Of a stretch of 64,000 nt of DNA, positions 13,660-26,327 are shown one piece after another. Numbering within the stretch: position 1 is the stretch's first letter; the number at the start of each line of letters is the position of its first letter. The notes under the pieces were generated by a model, which saw nothing but the letters and a program-made list of their open reading frames with translations, had not been told where the DNA came from and made no database searches. Source of the DNA: Wuchereria bancrofti. Taxonomy: Eukaryota > Nematoda > Chromadorea > Rhabditida > Onchocercidae. The stretch covers positions 9,883,755 through 9,947,754 of the forward strand of contig SSBO01000009.1 in NCBI GenBank assembly GCA_005281725.1. The letters are read 5' to 3'. The position numbers and the translations under genes are program-made.

Positions 13660-14040
13660 ATTTTTATTGAAGAAAATATAAAATGAGTTTTCTTTTTTAA
13701 ATTATATGGTACGTCTGAATTTTTTTTTTAAATAAAAAATTATATTTGCAATTATTATATGCAAGTTTTTAATAATATTTTAAATAATTTAATTCGTTTT
13801 CAAAAGAAATTTAAAAGTAAAACACAAATAATTTATTCTATCATNNNNNNNNNNNATTTTTATTGAAGAAAATATAAAATGAGTTTTCTTTTTTAAATTA
13901 TATGGTACGTCTGAATTTTTTTTTTAAATAAAAAATTATATTTGCAATTATTATATGCAAGTTTTTAATAATATTTTAAATAATTTAATTCGTTTTCAAA
14001 AGAAATTTAAAAGTAAAACACAAATAATTTATTCTATCAT
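13660..14040. repeat. Assembly gap (13845-13855) with identical 185-bp flanks
   Basis: The 185 bases before the 11-N gap (13660-13844) reappear immediately after it (13856-14040), offset 196. This is the signature of two overlapping contig ends scaffolded side by side instead of merged. The true genome probably contains the segment once. Confidence 0.9.
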
Positions 14041-14534
14041 CGCTAAATATATATATTTTATTTCACACATAAAACGGTCAAAACCATATTACGTTAACGT
14101 ACGAGTTGACGTACTCCTCGTCACACTACGACCAGTCACGCTTATCACAACAATTTTAACGTTTCTAGCGTGACATTTCATAGAAACGATTTTTTAGCGC
14201 TACTACGTGTTTCTCTGTTTCACGTTATGCTTAAACAATCTTTCGTCATCTGATTCTCCTCAAAAATGCATTCCTTATCCCTACGCTTGCATTTCTCATT
14301 TTGTGTAGAAGCGCGTTGAGTGTATGTTTTAAATAGTTCAATTAATAAAGATTGTTTAGTTCAGTTATGGAAATGTGGGTTTGATCTAGGAAAAATCAAT
14401 ACGTATGGGTTTGATCTAAAAAAAAAATCTATAGTTCAATCTAGGGAGCAAATTTTCAACGTTTAAAATTCACGTAAATGAATTGAATTGTTCAGTGAAA
14501 AAAAAATATGCAAATTAAAATTTAAGTGAAAATA
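14041..14534 (+). promoter_or_regulatory. Promoter/5' UTR region of the TFIIIC gene
   Basis: This stretch is less AT-rich than its surroundings and is rich in ACGT/TACGT and GCGC elements (for example ATTACGTTAACGTACG near 14090), as expected for a housekeeping promoter. A candidate spliced-leader acceptor, TTGTTCAG, ends at 14495, 39 nt before the start codon. If that site is used, the leader holds a short upstream frame (ATG 14508, stop by 14525, five codons). Confidence 0.45.
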
Positions 14535-17500
14535 ATGGAAGATAGTGGTGAAGAACTTGTAAATTTAACACCGATGCGAGTACGACGTGATAGCGTACAG
14601 TCAACTATTGCTGATTGTAAGTTTTATTTACTATTTATTTATTTTTTTGCTTAGAAAATTAAAATTTACGTGAATATGATTTTTAGTACATTCATACTCA
14701 TTATTGTATAAGTTTGTTGTCGAATATTGTCAGGGATATTCCTAAACTCATATTGTTACATCTTTTTAGTAAAATAAAATGAATTCAATTATCTATCATT
14801 TAATTTTTATTCAACTTACTCAAAAAATTATATTTCTTCCTCCATTTATTTTCATTTTGGACCGGAATGTAATTTTCTTCTTTTTTTTTCCAGATATAAT
14901 TTACATAATGTTATTCATTTTATAGAAATTTCAATTTGACCAATGTGTAAATTGATTTGACATCTATATGCGTAGGAAGAAAAAAAATGCATAGGGAAGC
15001 TTTGAACTACATAGCATATAAAGTTGAAAAATTTAATGAAAATACGAGACATATATATTTTTAATTGTTTGAAATTTAAGAAAGATAATTATCTGAGTTA
15101 TTTAGATTTGGCTCATGAAGCGAGACATTGCTCACAGTCGGATCATTTGGAATCCGATGGTATAATCGGTGAAGTTGACGTGTCGGCATTTTTCGAGCCA
15201 TCGGGCACTTCTACATCAGTTACTGGAGAAACCACTGATAATTTTGAATTTAATGAACCATTAGAACGATTCATGCGTAATGAAATTGCCTATAATGAGT
15301 TCATGCAAATGACAGGTAATGTAATTGTTGTATTTACTACAGATTAAGTTGATTAACTTGATATGATTTCGTTTTCATTTGTTTTGTATTTTCATTTTTC
15401 TGTTAATCATATATTAATAACTATTTTAGTAGCCTCCAGAAAAAAAGAATAATACTGTATAAGTGATTGTTTCATATTTCAGGCCTAACCGTTCTTTTAT
15501 TTTTCATACAAGGATTTAAGTTTGATGTTTAGTTGATTGCAATTATTTAGGTTTGATGCTCAAAGAAAAGATATTTTTCAGGTGGTGTTGGATTGGATGA
15601 AGAAGAAGCAGGTTACAATGTTAATGAAGGTAAATATTAAAATTTTTTAAAAATTTTGATTGCTTTCCAAATTAAAATTTTTTTTCTGGTCACTTATCTG
15701 TATGAGTAGGAGTTTTCTTTTTTTCCAGGTGTTGTTGAGTATAAGAAAAAATCACGGACGCAACTTACTTCACAAGAGTAGGTTTTTTCTTTATTATTAC
15801 AATAAATTATTTGTGAGATTGTTCATAGATTAACGGAGTTAAATATGTAAAAACAATTGATATAGGTAAGTCCATGCATTTTTTTTTTGAAGTCTTGATG
15901 AGCTTGTTTTATGATCTCTTCTCTATCCATACTTTGTTCAAATGTTATAAATTACTGTTTTTTTTTTACTGTCAGCAATGAGAATTAAGACAGAACTAAA
16001 TAAATCAGTCAGTATCATTTCTAAACAGAAATATAACTTTGCTTCATTGTTTAGCCAGACTGTTGAGATTGAAGCTGAAAATGAATCATCGCCTGATGTA
16101 TACGATGATTTTGCTGAATCTGGAGAAATACCAAGTACATCGTTCATCAGTGTTAGTTCATTGAAATTTATCTTTTATTGATGAAGAATATTCAACACAT
16201 TGTTGAATTCATTGTTGATAACTAGGTAGCTTTTGATATTTTTTCAGTAATCTTATCTTTAGGAACCACCGATCTCAAAAATAGCACCACACGAACGTTC
16301 TTTGGAGGAAGTTGATGAAGATCGGTTACTGGGCATACCACTTGAACTCAGAAATAGTGAATCATTTGGTGAAACAGCTCCAGGGACAAAACTTGTTGGA
16401 TTTAGTGGAGAAAGGCGAATGAAAACGAACAAGTTATTTTTATACTTTGAACATGCACATTCTGTATATTTTTGAGATCTATGAATATTATTTTTCTGTA
16501 TTTCGTGATAAAATTGTAAACAGTGAAGATTCTAACAACTAAATTAGTGATAATGCTGGCAGTATAAGCTTAGCTGATCATATAAAGACTGATCATTGCT
16601 TTATAGGACATTGGACGCTTTGATCGGTCAGGCAAATGTTATTTATGCGAAAGGACAAACAAAAGAAGCATTAACTATGCTATTAGAGGTATTGTAATTT
16701 GATTTATATTTTAATGGTAATGACTTATGATAGTTAACAGATAGTGATTTTAATAAATCAGAACTACTAGTGTAGTTTTAACATAGATTTGAGTTTGTTA
16801 CAATGTTGTTCTTTAGGTAATCAGGCAAGAACCGCGAAATCCGGAACCATATCGGCAGGTAGCTGATATTTACAACGATCTTAATCGGCCTCAAAAATCT
16901 CTACAGTACGGTTTGTTAGCTGCTCACTTGAATGGTAGTCGTACATCTGCCGTAGAATGGGCAGATTTGGGTGATTATGCTTTAAAATTGGATAAAAACG
17001 AAGAAGCTGCTGCATGTTACGGACGAGGTTAGTATTTGGGGTTTATATTTTTCTCTTTTCTTCTTTCTCTCTCCCTCTCTCTCGCTTCTACTTTTCTATT
17101 ATTATTATAGTTACAGTGATGTTTTATCGCTTATATTATCTGATGCAAAACTTCGGATGCTTAAATCACTCCCAAGCAGATTTTTTTAATTTAACTGTTT
17201 TCTGAATAATATGGAGAAATATCATTCTTTCATATTTTTTGTGTACAAGCATTTTTCAGCAATACGAGCTGATTCGTCCAATCATTTTTACTATGAAAAA
17301 AGGATTAATGCACTTGAGAAAGCCGGACTTAATGTTCTTGCAATGCGAACACGATTTATGGCTACGCAGTCAGTTGATCGAGGACAAGTGGATTTCGAGT
17401 GGTTTAGAAATATGATAACAACTGTAAGTTGGGTTGTACTGCTTATCTAAAAAAATGAATAAAAATAAAATCTCGGTTCATCTATTTTATAGATGAATGG

Positions 17501-20500
17501 GATGCAATGATTGTGAAATGTGTATGATGTGATTTTATTTCTAAAAAACAAAGAAATATCGAAGGATATATAACAATCAGTAATTGCAATCCAAATAGTG
17601 TAGAAAATTTTGAGAAGCTGATATTTAGAAATTATTGCGGTGCTGCAATTTAATAAGAAAAATAATAAAAAATAAAATATATAAACTTCAGGCTGCCGAT
17701 CACTACATTAAAATGAATGATGAAGAAAAAGCAATAGCAGCATTAGAAACTTTTGTTCTTCGTAGTCGTGAATATAATCGTGATGCTACTGAGCAACATA
17801 AAACTGTCGTTCGTAAGTTTCACTGATGATTTAATAATTTATGGAATATTTGGGGTATCGCTATTTTTTAGACAGCAAATGGACAAGTTTCAGGTTTACT
17901 GATGAACAGCCATCGTTTCGAGGATGCAGCAAAGTCTGTCTTCGCCCTTTGTCCTGGAATTACTGCTCTTGATGAAATGGGATGTTTTGCTGTTGAAGTA
18001 AGTAATTCCATACTATCAGTAAAAGTTTTAAATGAAAGTCCGTTTATTAGGTTGTTTTGCCTAAAAATTTCGAATCAAAACCCGTTATTAAGTTAACCAT
18101 AAGACTGGTTAGAAGATATAGCATAGAGTTGAGTCATTAACTTGTTATTTCTCTATTGTTTTATTACTACCAGTAAGCTGTTATGCCGAATAATTGGGCA
18201 ATGCGAAGCTGAATAATGGAATTGCTAAATTTTAGATTAAATACAACAATGCAAGTTATACGGTGAAACCATTTCCTCCAGAAAAAGTGCATCGTTTTGT
18301 TGTTGGTGAAAGCTTACCAACAATTTTTCTGGCACGGCTTGTTATTTGTTTCATTAGACTTGGTCGTAAAGATTTGGCTCCGGTAAGATTCTGAATTGCT
18401 TCTTCAATATTAGCAATCAATTTATTTTCAACAATGTATATTTACCATGTTTATATTATAAATTGAATTATCAAAAATTGTGAAATTTTTTTCTCAAACA
18501 GTTATTCGTAATGATCATATTTGTTAGGCTTATTTCATATCCAATGCCATAATGTAACGGATGAAAATTTCATTTTTAATTAAGGCATTAGATAAAACAA
18601 GTTGCAGCTGAGTAGAAGTTAGTTTTTATGAAGTTTATTTACAGGTCGTTGTTACAGCTAATTTTTGATTATGAATTTCAGTCGTTTTTCGCTCCATTTT
18701 TGAAGAACACTTTCGAATTAATAAAAATCAGATTTTTTTTTTTTACTGAAAAAATGTTAAAACAAAAGTATGGTTATATTTACAGACTCTCGTAGACAAA
18801 CTTTTCGAAAGGGCTATTGCACCGGAAGATCAACAAATCTATTTGGATATAGCACGTGCTTATCATGCTGTCGACTGTGTAGCACATGCCCAAAAATACA
18901 TGGAGCATCTTTTGGCTCGTCCACATTTTCTGGATATTGCTGAAGCGTGGTACCTTTACGGTCTTTTTCTTTCCGTATGTTTTTCCAGCCATTTTGGTAA
19001 CTTCTTAAACGATTAAATCAGATTGGATTTAATTTCTCTTCTATCTTTGCTTATAAGAATGATGTTTATTGTAGATGTATAAGTAATTTTTTAGATTCGT
19101 AAGAAATATGAAGAAGCATGTGAAGCTTATCAGCATGCACTGGATCTTCAGCCGTCACATGTTGACGCACGTATCAATTATTCGTCAATTCAGCAACGTT
19201 TGGGTATGGTTGATGAAGCATTTGAAACGTTGCGTGAGTATGTATTGGATGCTGGAAGTAGTTTACCGGTAAGTTGTTTCTTATATTTTTTTTTTTTGGA
19301 ATAAAATCCTTAATATTCTATCATTTGTTAATTCGTTTGTTAAGTTTAACAATGCTTCTAAACTTTTACCATTTTTCCTTTGATTACATTTTCTAGACTT
19401 GTTTTAAACTACATAATTATAACTTAGTTTTGATATCTATTTGGTTTTTCTAGAGGAAAAACCGTTTATCATTGTAATCTTTTTCCATTGTAGGATGAAA
19501 GATTGTTGGTGCGTCAGGCTGATTTCTTATTTGAGCGGAAACGAATGGATGAATTTGCTCGTTGCGTTCGAATGTTACTTGCACCTCATTTTTATGAAAT
19601 TTACTTGAACAATATGGCTTTGTTGAAAAGGAGATTACCAGCGAGCGAACGAGGAAGTACTTCTTTTTTTTATTTTGCACACTTTTGTCAGGAATTGTCT
19701 TTTTTTTCTCTTAAGTAAAATTAAATTTCTAAGGTAATTGTTGAAAAATCTTATGCCTAGGAAGAATTCTTGTATTTCATTCTACATTGAGCTTTGAGCA
19801 AATTCACAGATAATAATTCTAGCTGTTTATCATGGTATTCGCGTACAAGCATTCAACGCAGTGCGTGGTTCAGCGTTCGAGAAATACGTGAAACGTGTTG
19901 GACAACTTGCAGCGGCGGAAGAGCGTGCGCCAAGCGAAATTACTGGTACACAGGTAAGTTCTGTTTCTCCTTCAATATCAATTTCAAAATTTATAGATAA
20001 TATCATGGAGACATAACTGAATAAACTGAATAATAAAAATGCTTATGGTGGATAAATATTTCAGATTCCTTATTTCCTTATCTTTGAATTGAAGTTACAT
20101 AAATTTTTACAGTAATTGATTAATTTCCATAACCTTATTGCAAATCTCCATTCCTTATTACATTCTGTCAGGATTAAGTCATCACATCCATTTATTTATC
20201 CATTTATATTTCTTTAATGATTTCAAGAATAACATATCCGAGCTATTTCATTTAAACATGTCAAATTTTTATTTTATATTGATAGGTGACATCAACAGAT
20301 GAGACAAATAAATCTATCATAGCCTCTGTCATCTGAAATCAACCATCATTTTCAATGGCTTTTTGGTATTTGTTAAAAATTTTCACTTTTGTTTCATAAT
20401 ATATTTCATTTTCAGCTTCATGATTATTGCTTCAAATTATTGGAAACATTGCTGCAGCAAAAAAGATGCTTGGATGCGTTGCATGTCTGTTGTTTTGCTT

Positions 20501-22551
20501 ATTTACAACCGCTTATCAGCAAAAGTGCTAAGTGAGTGCTCTTTCAAATGGCAAAATTAAAATGGCATAAGATTGAATTTTAAAGTTCTACTAGCTGTAT
20601 CACTTATTCAATGCAGCACTTAAAGATTTTTAAATTTATTTGTATAAATCGTTTCATTTTTTAGAACTTTGGAAACGTTCCAGAATCTTTTGCTGTATTG
20701 TTCATTACGTGCACATGTTTGGCCACTTGCATTCGAATATCTTCGATGGTTTCATACGCTTTCTGTGGTTAGATAGTTTTCCTAATTTACAAGTTATTAA
20801 GTATAATTAAATTTCGTGATGAAAATATAATCTTACGTAATTACTTTATTATTTTACATTGGCCAGATCGAGTAGAAATTTTTTAATGTAAACACTATCT
20901 CCTGCTCAAAAAATAAATAAAATATTGCTGTTAGGAATGATTTAATTGCTTAATGAAAGCTGTAAGACTTAAAGAAGATTCAACTTAGTTATAGTCATTG
21001 AGCTATTTCATCTTAATATTTGTCTAATTATTCCGAAATCACACTACTTTTTATAGAACAATCATCCGCTTTTGCCACCATTAGATCGTGATCTATTGTT
21101 CACACGTATTTTCAATGCAATGAATTTTGTTTTCTGTCATTCTCAAAATGTTAGCTATCATCGATACATAATGCGAGCACTATCACGTACTTCAGGCAGT
21201 TTAGCGCTTCAAATGATTTCCGGAAATAATTCCTTAATTACTGGTGCATATCGTCATGCTCTTGGTGAGTAATGATTTTTTTTTTCTTCCTATGGTATGA
21301 GGAGGAGAAGTTTCTCTTCAAGAATTTTTAAAGATTTCTCTGAAAGATTTCAAAACAGAGAGAGAGAGAAAAAAAATGAGTTGTTAGCATGCATAGGACA
21401 ATATAAAAAATGAAATTGATTATAGGTGAATATTTACATGTCTGGGTTCAAATTCCTGATAATCCACTTGTTTGCATGCTCATTGGTCTTACATTTATTC
21501 ACATGTCCTGCAAAAAAGATATATTTAGTCGTCACATGGTGGCTCTTAGAGTAAGTTTTCTTTTTCTCTTAATATCATTTTTTTTTCCTATTTGTTTGAT
21601 TGAAAAAAAAAAAAATTCTATTAGTTGAAGAGAGATTGCTGAATGGTAAAGAAAGGATACTTCGTTGTGTGAAAATTAAAATTATCTAAACTATGTTTTC
21701 ATATATGTAAGTAAAGTTCAATGCAGAAAAGCAAAACTATTACTGTTTGATGTAAGGTCTTCTGCGTAAATAATAACACAAAAAAAAGAGATGAAAAATG
21801 AAATATATCTCGATGATCTTTAAAGGGTCTAGCATTCATGAATCGTTATCAGAAACTACGCGGTGATAATCAGGAAACATACTACAACATTGGGCGCATG
21901 TTTCACCAAATGAATATTTTGCCTTTGGCTATGCATTTTTACGGAAAATGTTTGAAGGTAAATTGCAATTGTTTATGTAAAATTGCAATTGCGCACGTTG
22001 TTTATACACTTATCCTGAATATTGCAGTTTAAATTTATGGCTATCAAAATGAAAAAGGTAAGATTGTCTAAAGTTATGAGTGATCAGATTGAAACGCTTG
22101 TTTTCAATTTTGCAGGCTGATGTTCCGAAAATTGTGGTAACAGATGAAGCCACTGGCAAGGAATATACAGTGGAAGCTGAAGAGTAAATTTTTTTCATTT
22201 GGTTTAATTTAGGCATTTTTGAAAGATATTAGTTTTTTTTTTTTTTTTTTTTGCTGTTGCAGTTATATTTGAATCCTTCTTGTCAAAAATGCATCTAGCA
22301 ACACGACTAGAAACATTTGTATTATGTTTTTTTTTTTTTTTTTTATCTATAAGTTGTTTATTTTTTTAATAACATACCTAACTTAATGCAGAATGACATA
22401 GCATGCAACCTATTTCATTTTTCCGAGTTTAATTTGATTCAGATATAATCTTCGACCTATGGCTGCACATAATTTGGCACTGATCTATTCGGCGAGTGGT
22501 AATCATTATGTTGCGAGGAATTTATTGGAAAGATATTGCTGTGTAGAATGA
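14535..22551 (+). CDS. GTF3C3: TFIIIC TPR subunit (GTF3C3 / TFIIIC102 / yeast Tfc4 type)
   Basis: Twenty-three exons give a continuous 1000-residue frame: 14535-14616, 15106-15315, 15582-15629, 15729-15777, 16055-16151, 16263-16432, 16607-16688, 16817-17027, 17260-17423, 17692-17812, 17894-17997, 18236-18382, 18786-18974, 19095-19268, 19494-19656, 19823-19953, 20416-20531, 20665-20767, 21057-21264, 21426-21550, 21826-21957, 22116-22183, 22443-22551. All splice phases agree. Residues 1 to about 218 are acidic and low in structure. From about 220 onward come TPR repeats: DALIGQANVIYAKGQTKEAL, YRQVADIYNDLNRPQKSL and, near the C-terminus, YNIGRMFHQMNILPLAMHFY and AHNLALIYSASGNHYVARNL. The protein is the scaffold of the tau-A half of TFIIIC, binding near the A-box of tRNA genes and helping place TFIIIB. 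Human GTF3C3 is 886 aa and yeast Tfc4 about 1025 aa, so the length fits. The exon 18 donor could alternatively be one codon earlier. Confidence 0.95.
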
Positions 22552-22972
22552 ATTTTTTGGCAATTTGATATTGACAATTGTGTGCTAAAAATTTAATTGA
22601 TGGTACATATTATTTTCATGTATGAAAAATTTTAGTAAAACTTTATGCGGTATTACAATATCTTTTGGGTTCTTATTATCAATTTTTTGTGAGTGATATC
22701 TTCTGTATGTTGTTTTTACTGTTTATTTGATTGTTTCTCGTCTCAGTTGTTCAAATCTGTATTTTATTGATTCGTTAACTCATGTTATACTTGTGTAATT
22801 GATTCTTTAAATTCATTAGTATGATGAATTTATTGGATTTAATTAGTTGCTATAAATTGATGTGAAACTATTGATGATTGTATTCCAGTGATAGTTTAAA
22901 GTTGATGTAGCATTGGTTTGATAAAATGTTGATGTAATATTAAAGTTGATGTAATACTGATTTGATCAAAGA

Positions 22973-22978
22973 AATAAA
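22973..22978 (+). terminator. Possible poly(A) signal of GTF3C3
   Basis: AATAAA lies about 420 nt after the GTF3C3 stop and before the next gene's start at 23361. In such AT-rich DNA the hexamer is common by chance. Confidence 0.3.
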
Positions 22979-23360
22979 TGGCTAGCTTAATTTGTGTTCT
23001 GTTTGTTTGCTGATTACTGATCTTTGATTATTGCATTATTATATTTATGAATTGTTTAAAAGTAAGCTTAGATTAATTTTTGTGAGATAATATTATCAAT
23101 GATTGTTGGTTGACTTGAATAGTTATGGATATTGCTTTATAACATATCGCAGAGATTGTTTGTGTTGATATGTTATGCTACGAGCTGTCGAATTTAGCCT
23201 AAGTAACTGTTAATTATTCGAGTTATTGATACTATAAAATAAAAATTGAGAATAAATTTTTAGGTAGAAATTGAGATTATGTATATGTATGTATGTATGT
23301 GTCTATTACTGATAATTTCATGTTAAGATATTTGTGAGTATATTAATATCAGAAGCGAAT

Positions 23361-26327
23361 ATGACTGATGCAGCAGAACATGAATGGGAATTAAGTCGTG
23401 AAAATATCCGACCGCTTAGAAGTGGCCGAAAGGTCAAATCTCTAAATAATGTTTTTAGTGGTAAGTTTTCATTTATAAGCAGTAAACATTGACAGCAAAG
23501 CTATGTTTTTTTGAATTTTTAAGGTTTGACATCAATATTACATATGTTCATGTTTACAGTTACGTTACAATTACGTTTAAATTTGCGTATGATCATATCC
23601 GTCATCATATACAAAGATGTTCCATAAGCTCCGTGTTTGATAAAAAAAAAAAAACAAGTATAGTTTTATTTTATCCATACGAAAAATATTTTGGTACTAT
23701 TGCTAAAATTAATATCAGTTTCGAGAATGTACTACAAATAAATTTAATAAACTGTATTATCAGGTGTCAAAATTACAATAGTGGAAGCAGAGGAACGTTT
23801 CGAGAATGATTTCGAACGAGCAAAAGCATCAGATGATCCATTAGATATATGTTTGCATTATATAACTTGGTTCGAGGAACATTTCCCAACAGGTTTTTAA
23901 TTTATCTAACGTTCAATTTTAAATTTTAATAGAAAAAAAAATGGAATCCAAACTTTATCGTTAGTAAAATTGCAGATTTTTTTCACGGAGCATTTGAATT
24001 ATTGTGTTTCTTTTAATAGATTGTCTTGATTTGTTTTCAGGCTAATCATTCATTAATTTTTAGCTAATAAAGACCAATAGTCATTAGTAATATTGAAATA
24101 TCTTAATCTTCAATGTTTTGTATCCTTGCCAAAACATCTTACAGTATCATATTTAACACTTTGGTCGTAAAGATGACAATGAATGTATTGTATTAAATTA
24201 TCGAATGATGACCTGAATTGATTTCTTATGAAAAAAAAAAACTTGTTAATTTTATAGGGAAGCAATCGCATCTTTTTTCGATCCTAACACGCATAATTAA
24301 CACTTTTGGTTACCGTGAAGAGTTTTTAAACGATGAAAGAATGTTAAAATTTTGGATAAAATTAATCGAGAACAAATCTGATGCTAATGTGGACGCATTT
24401 TTTGAACGTGCTTATCTTGCCGGATGTTGTCGTCGTTTGGCTAAATTTTATGTTAGATGGGCTGAAGTAAGTAACAGCCTATTGTAATTTTCCAAATAAA
24501 TTACGCAATTTCTAATGAACAAGATCTTACTCAATTTGCTAATTTCATTCTTCAAAGAAATTTCTCAGTAAATTAATTATCTGTAATTATTTTGACATTA
24601 GAAATAATTGGAACATTTTGCAATCTGAGATATAAGACCAAAACAAAGTTGCAATTATAGTTGGACTTTGATCTTTATCATTCTTTCAGAACTGTTAGCA
24701 GTCGTTATCACTATAAAATTTGCTTATGTGATTTTTTCAGATCCGTGAAAATTCGCATGATATAAATGGAGCACGATTAGTTCTTAAACATGGTCGTGAG
24801 CACTGTGCTGAACCATTAGATTTATTAAATGAAGCATCAGATGCCCTAGAAATGCGACAAATTCGAGCATTACGAAATTTCAGTGATAGCGAAAATGATT
24901 TTATTGATGAAAGTGGACTAAGTGCGCAGCGATTAGCACTTGGCCAGCTAACTGGTATATACATATTATTTAGATAAAAATTTAGTTTCTGTTATAACTT
25001 CAACGAATTTGTTATCAAAAGGAAAATAATTCAAAATTCGTATTTTATTCAGGTTGTATGATATTTACTATTTAAATTTCAAATTTCAGGTTTGGGACCA
25101 AATCATGAAGCTCCAGTCTTTCGAAATTCATCTAAAAGACCAGGTAGTTTGCATCCTGGTACTCGGCCACGTCGTTTGGAAAGTGGAAAGACAGGAAATG
25201 CTTTTCAAATTTATGAGGTGAATAAGTAAAATAAGTTTAAAAAAAAAAAAAAACTGGAAGGTTCATGTTCTAGTTTCGAGCCTCGGTTGCAAAATATGCT
25301 ATAAAATACAATTTTGTACAAAAGATTTTTAAAAAAATTGAAAAATTGTAAACTTTTATTTGTTTTATTTGTGAGAAATGTAAACATTATGAGATTATTT
25401 TCTGCATCTTTCTCACGTTCAACACGTAATAGTTTCAATAATTTTCTGTACCTTTCTCACGCTCAGCACGTAATGGTTCCGATCATTTTCTATATCTTTC
25501 TCACGTTCAACACGTTTCCAGTAAGCTCTTGTTTATTTTGAAATACAAAGGAAAAAAAGTAAGCGTTTTATGATACTTTAAAAAAAAAAGTTTTGATTTA
25601 GGGTGAAGAAAGATTTGATGATGAGAATTTGCTGGTACCAAAAAGTTTCGGCGATAATTTAGCTCATGTAGCATTTGTGCAAAACAGTTGGGATCCAACG
25701 AAATGGAGCGATGCACGAATTGATGGTATACCAAGAAAAAGAAATGAAATACATCGAGCTGATTTTACGGTTATATGTACTTTTATTTGAAAGAATTTCA
25801 ATTAAATTTATTATGTTCTCCTTTTTATTGAGAATTTCCGGTGTATGTGAAGTTTATTTCATGACCTTCAATTATTGATTAAATTTGATTTTTAGGTTTT
25901 CAATGAAAACGGAGAGGAAACGAAGGATCGAAAGCAAGCGAATAAACATACACGCTTATCTATATCAAATAAGGTTGAGAGATAAGAAAATACTTTAATA
26001 TTTCATAACTTTTCCTGATTTATTTTGTAGTTATAAACTAGATGAGCAATTGATTTAAGATGATTTTACTCACCGAATATTATTTATCTATTTTCCAGTT
26101 CATTTCAACTGAAGTAATGTGATTCTTATAGCAAAACAGTCATATATATAATGCAAAAGGTTAATGTAGATGAGAAATGAGTAATAAGATACCGCAAATG
26201 GTAGAAAGTAACTAATCTTTTTCTTTCTTTCTATTATTTTTTTTTCTTGAATGAATAAATTGCGCATAATATTCTTTTTTAGATCACTTCGATGGAAGAA
26301 TTGTTTGCGCAACAGTTACAGTTGTAG
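23361..26327 (+). CDS. san-1 (Mad3/BUB1B-like): Mad3/BubR1-like spindle-checkpoint protein, no kinase domain
   Basis: Eight exons (23361-23460, 23764-23892, 24258-24466, 24741-24954, 25090-25217, 25602-25769, 25896-25973, 26283-26327) join with consistent phases into 356 residues. The N-terminus EWELSRENIRPLRSGR matches BubR1/Mad3 around KEN box 1. Residues about 50-195 form the Bub1/Mad3 TPR domain (DDPLDICLHYITWFEEHF, then FYVRWAE and HCAEPLDLL). The protein ends at TAG 26327 without a GLEBS motif that I recognise or a kinase domain, as in Mad3 proteins including nematode SAN-1. Such proteins sit in the mitotic checkpoint complex with Mad2, Bub3 and Cdc20 and inhibit APC/C. FTVFNE (315-320, across an exon junction) fits the Cdc20-binding ABBA motif; FQIYEG (256-261) is a weaker one. 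No intact KEN is seen: position 13-15 is REN and 306-308 is KRN. A candidate spliced-leader acceptor (TTAATATCAG) ends at 23352. Confidence 0.9.

Noticed and set aside
15938..16054. Upstream extension of the GTF3C3 exon at 16055 (acceptor at about 15975)
   Set aside because: Entering at the earlier acceptor hits a stop in the required phase. The TTGTTTAG acceptor at 16054 restores the frame.
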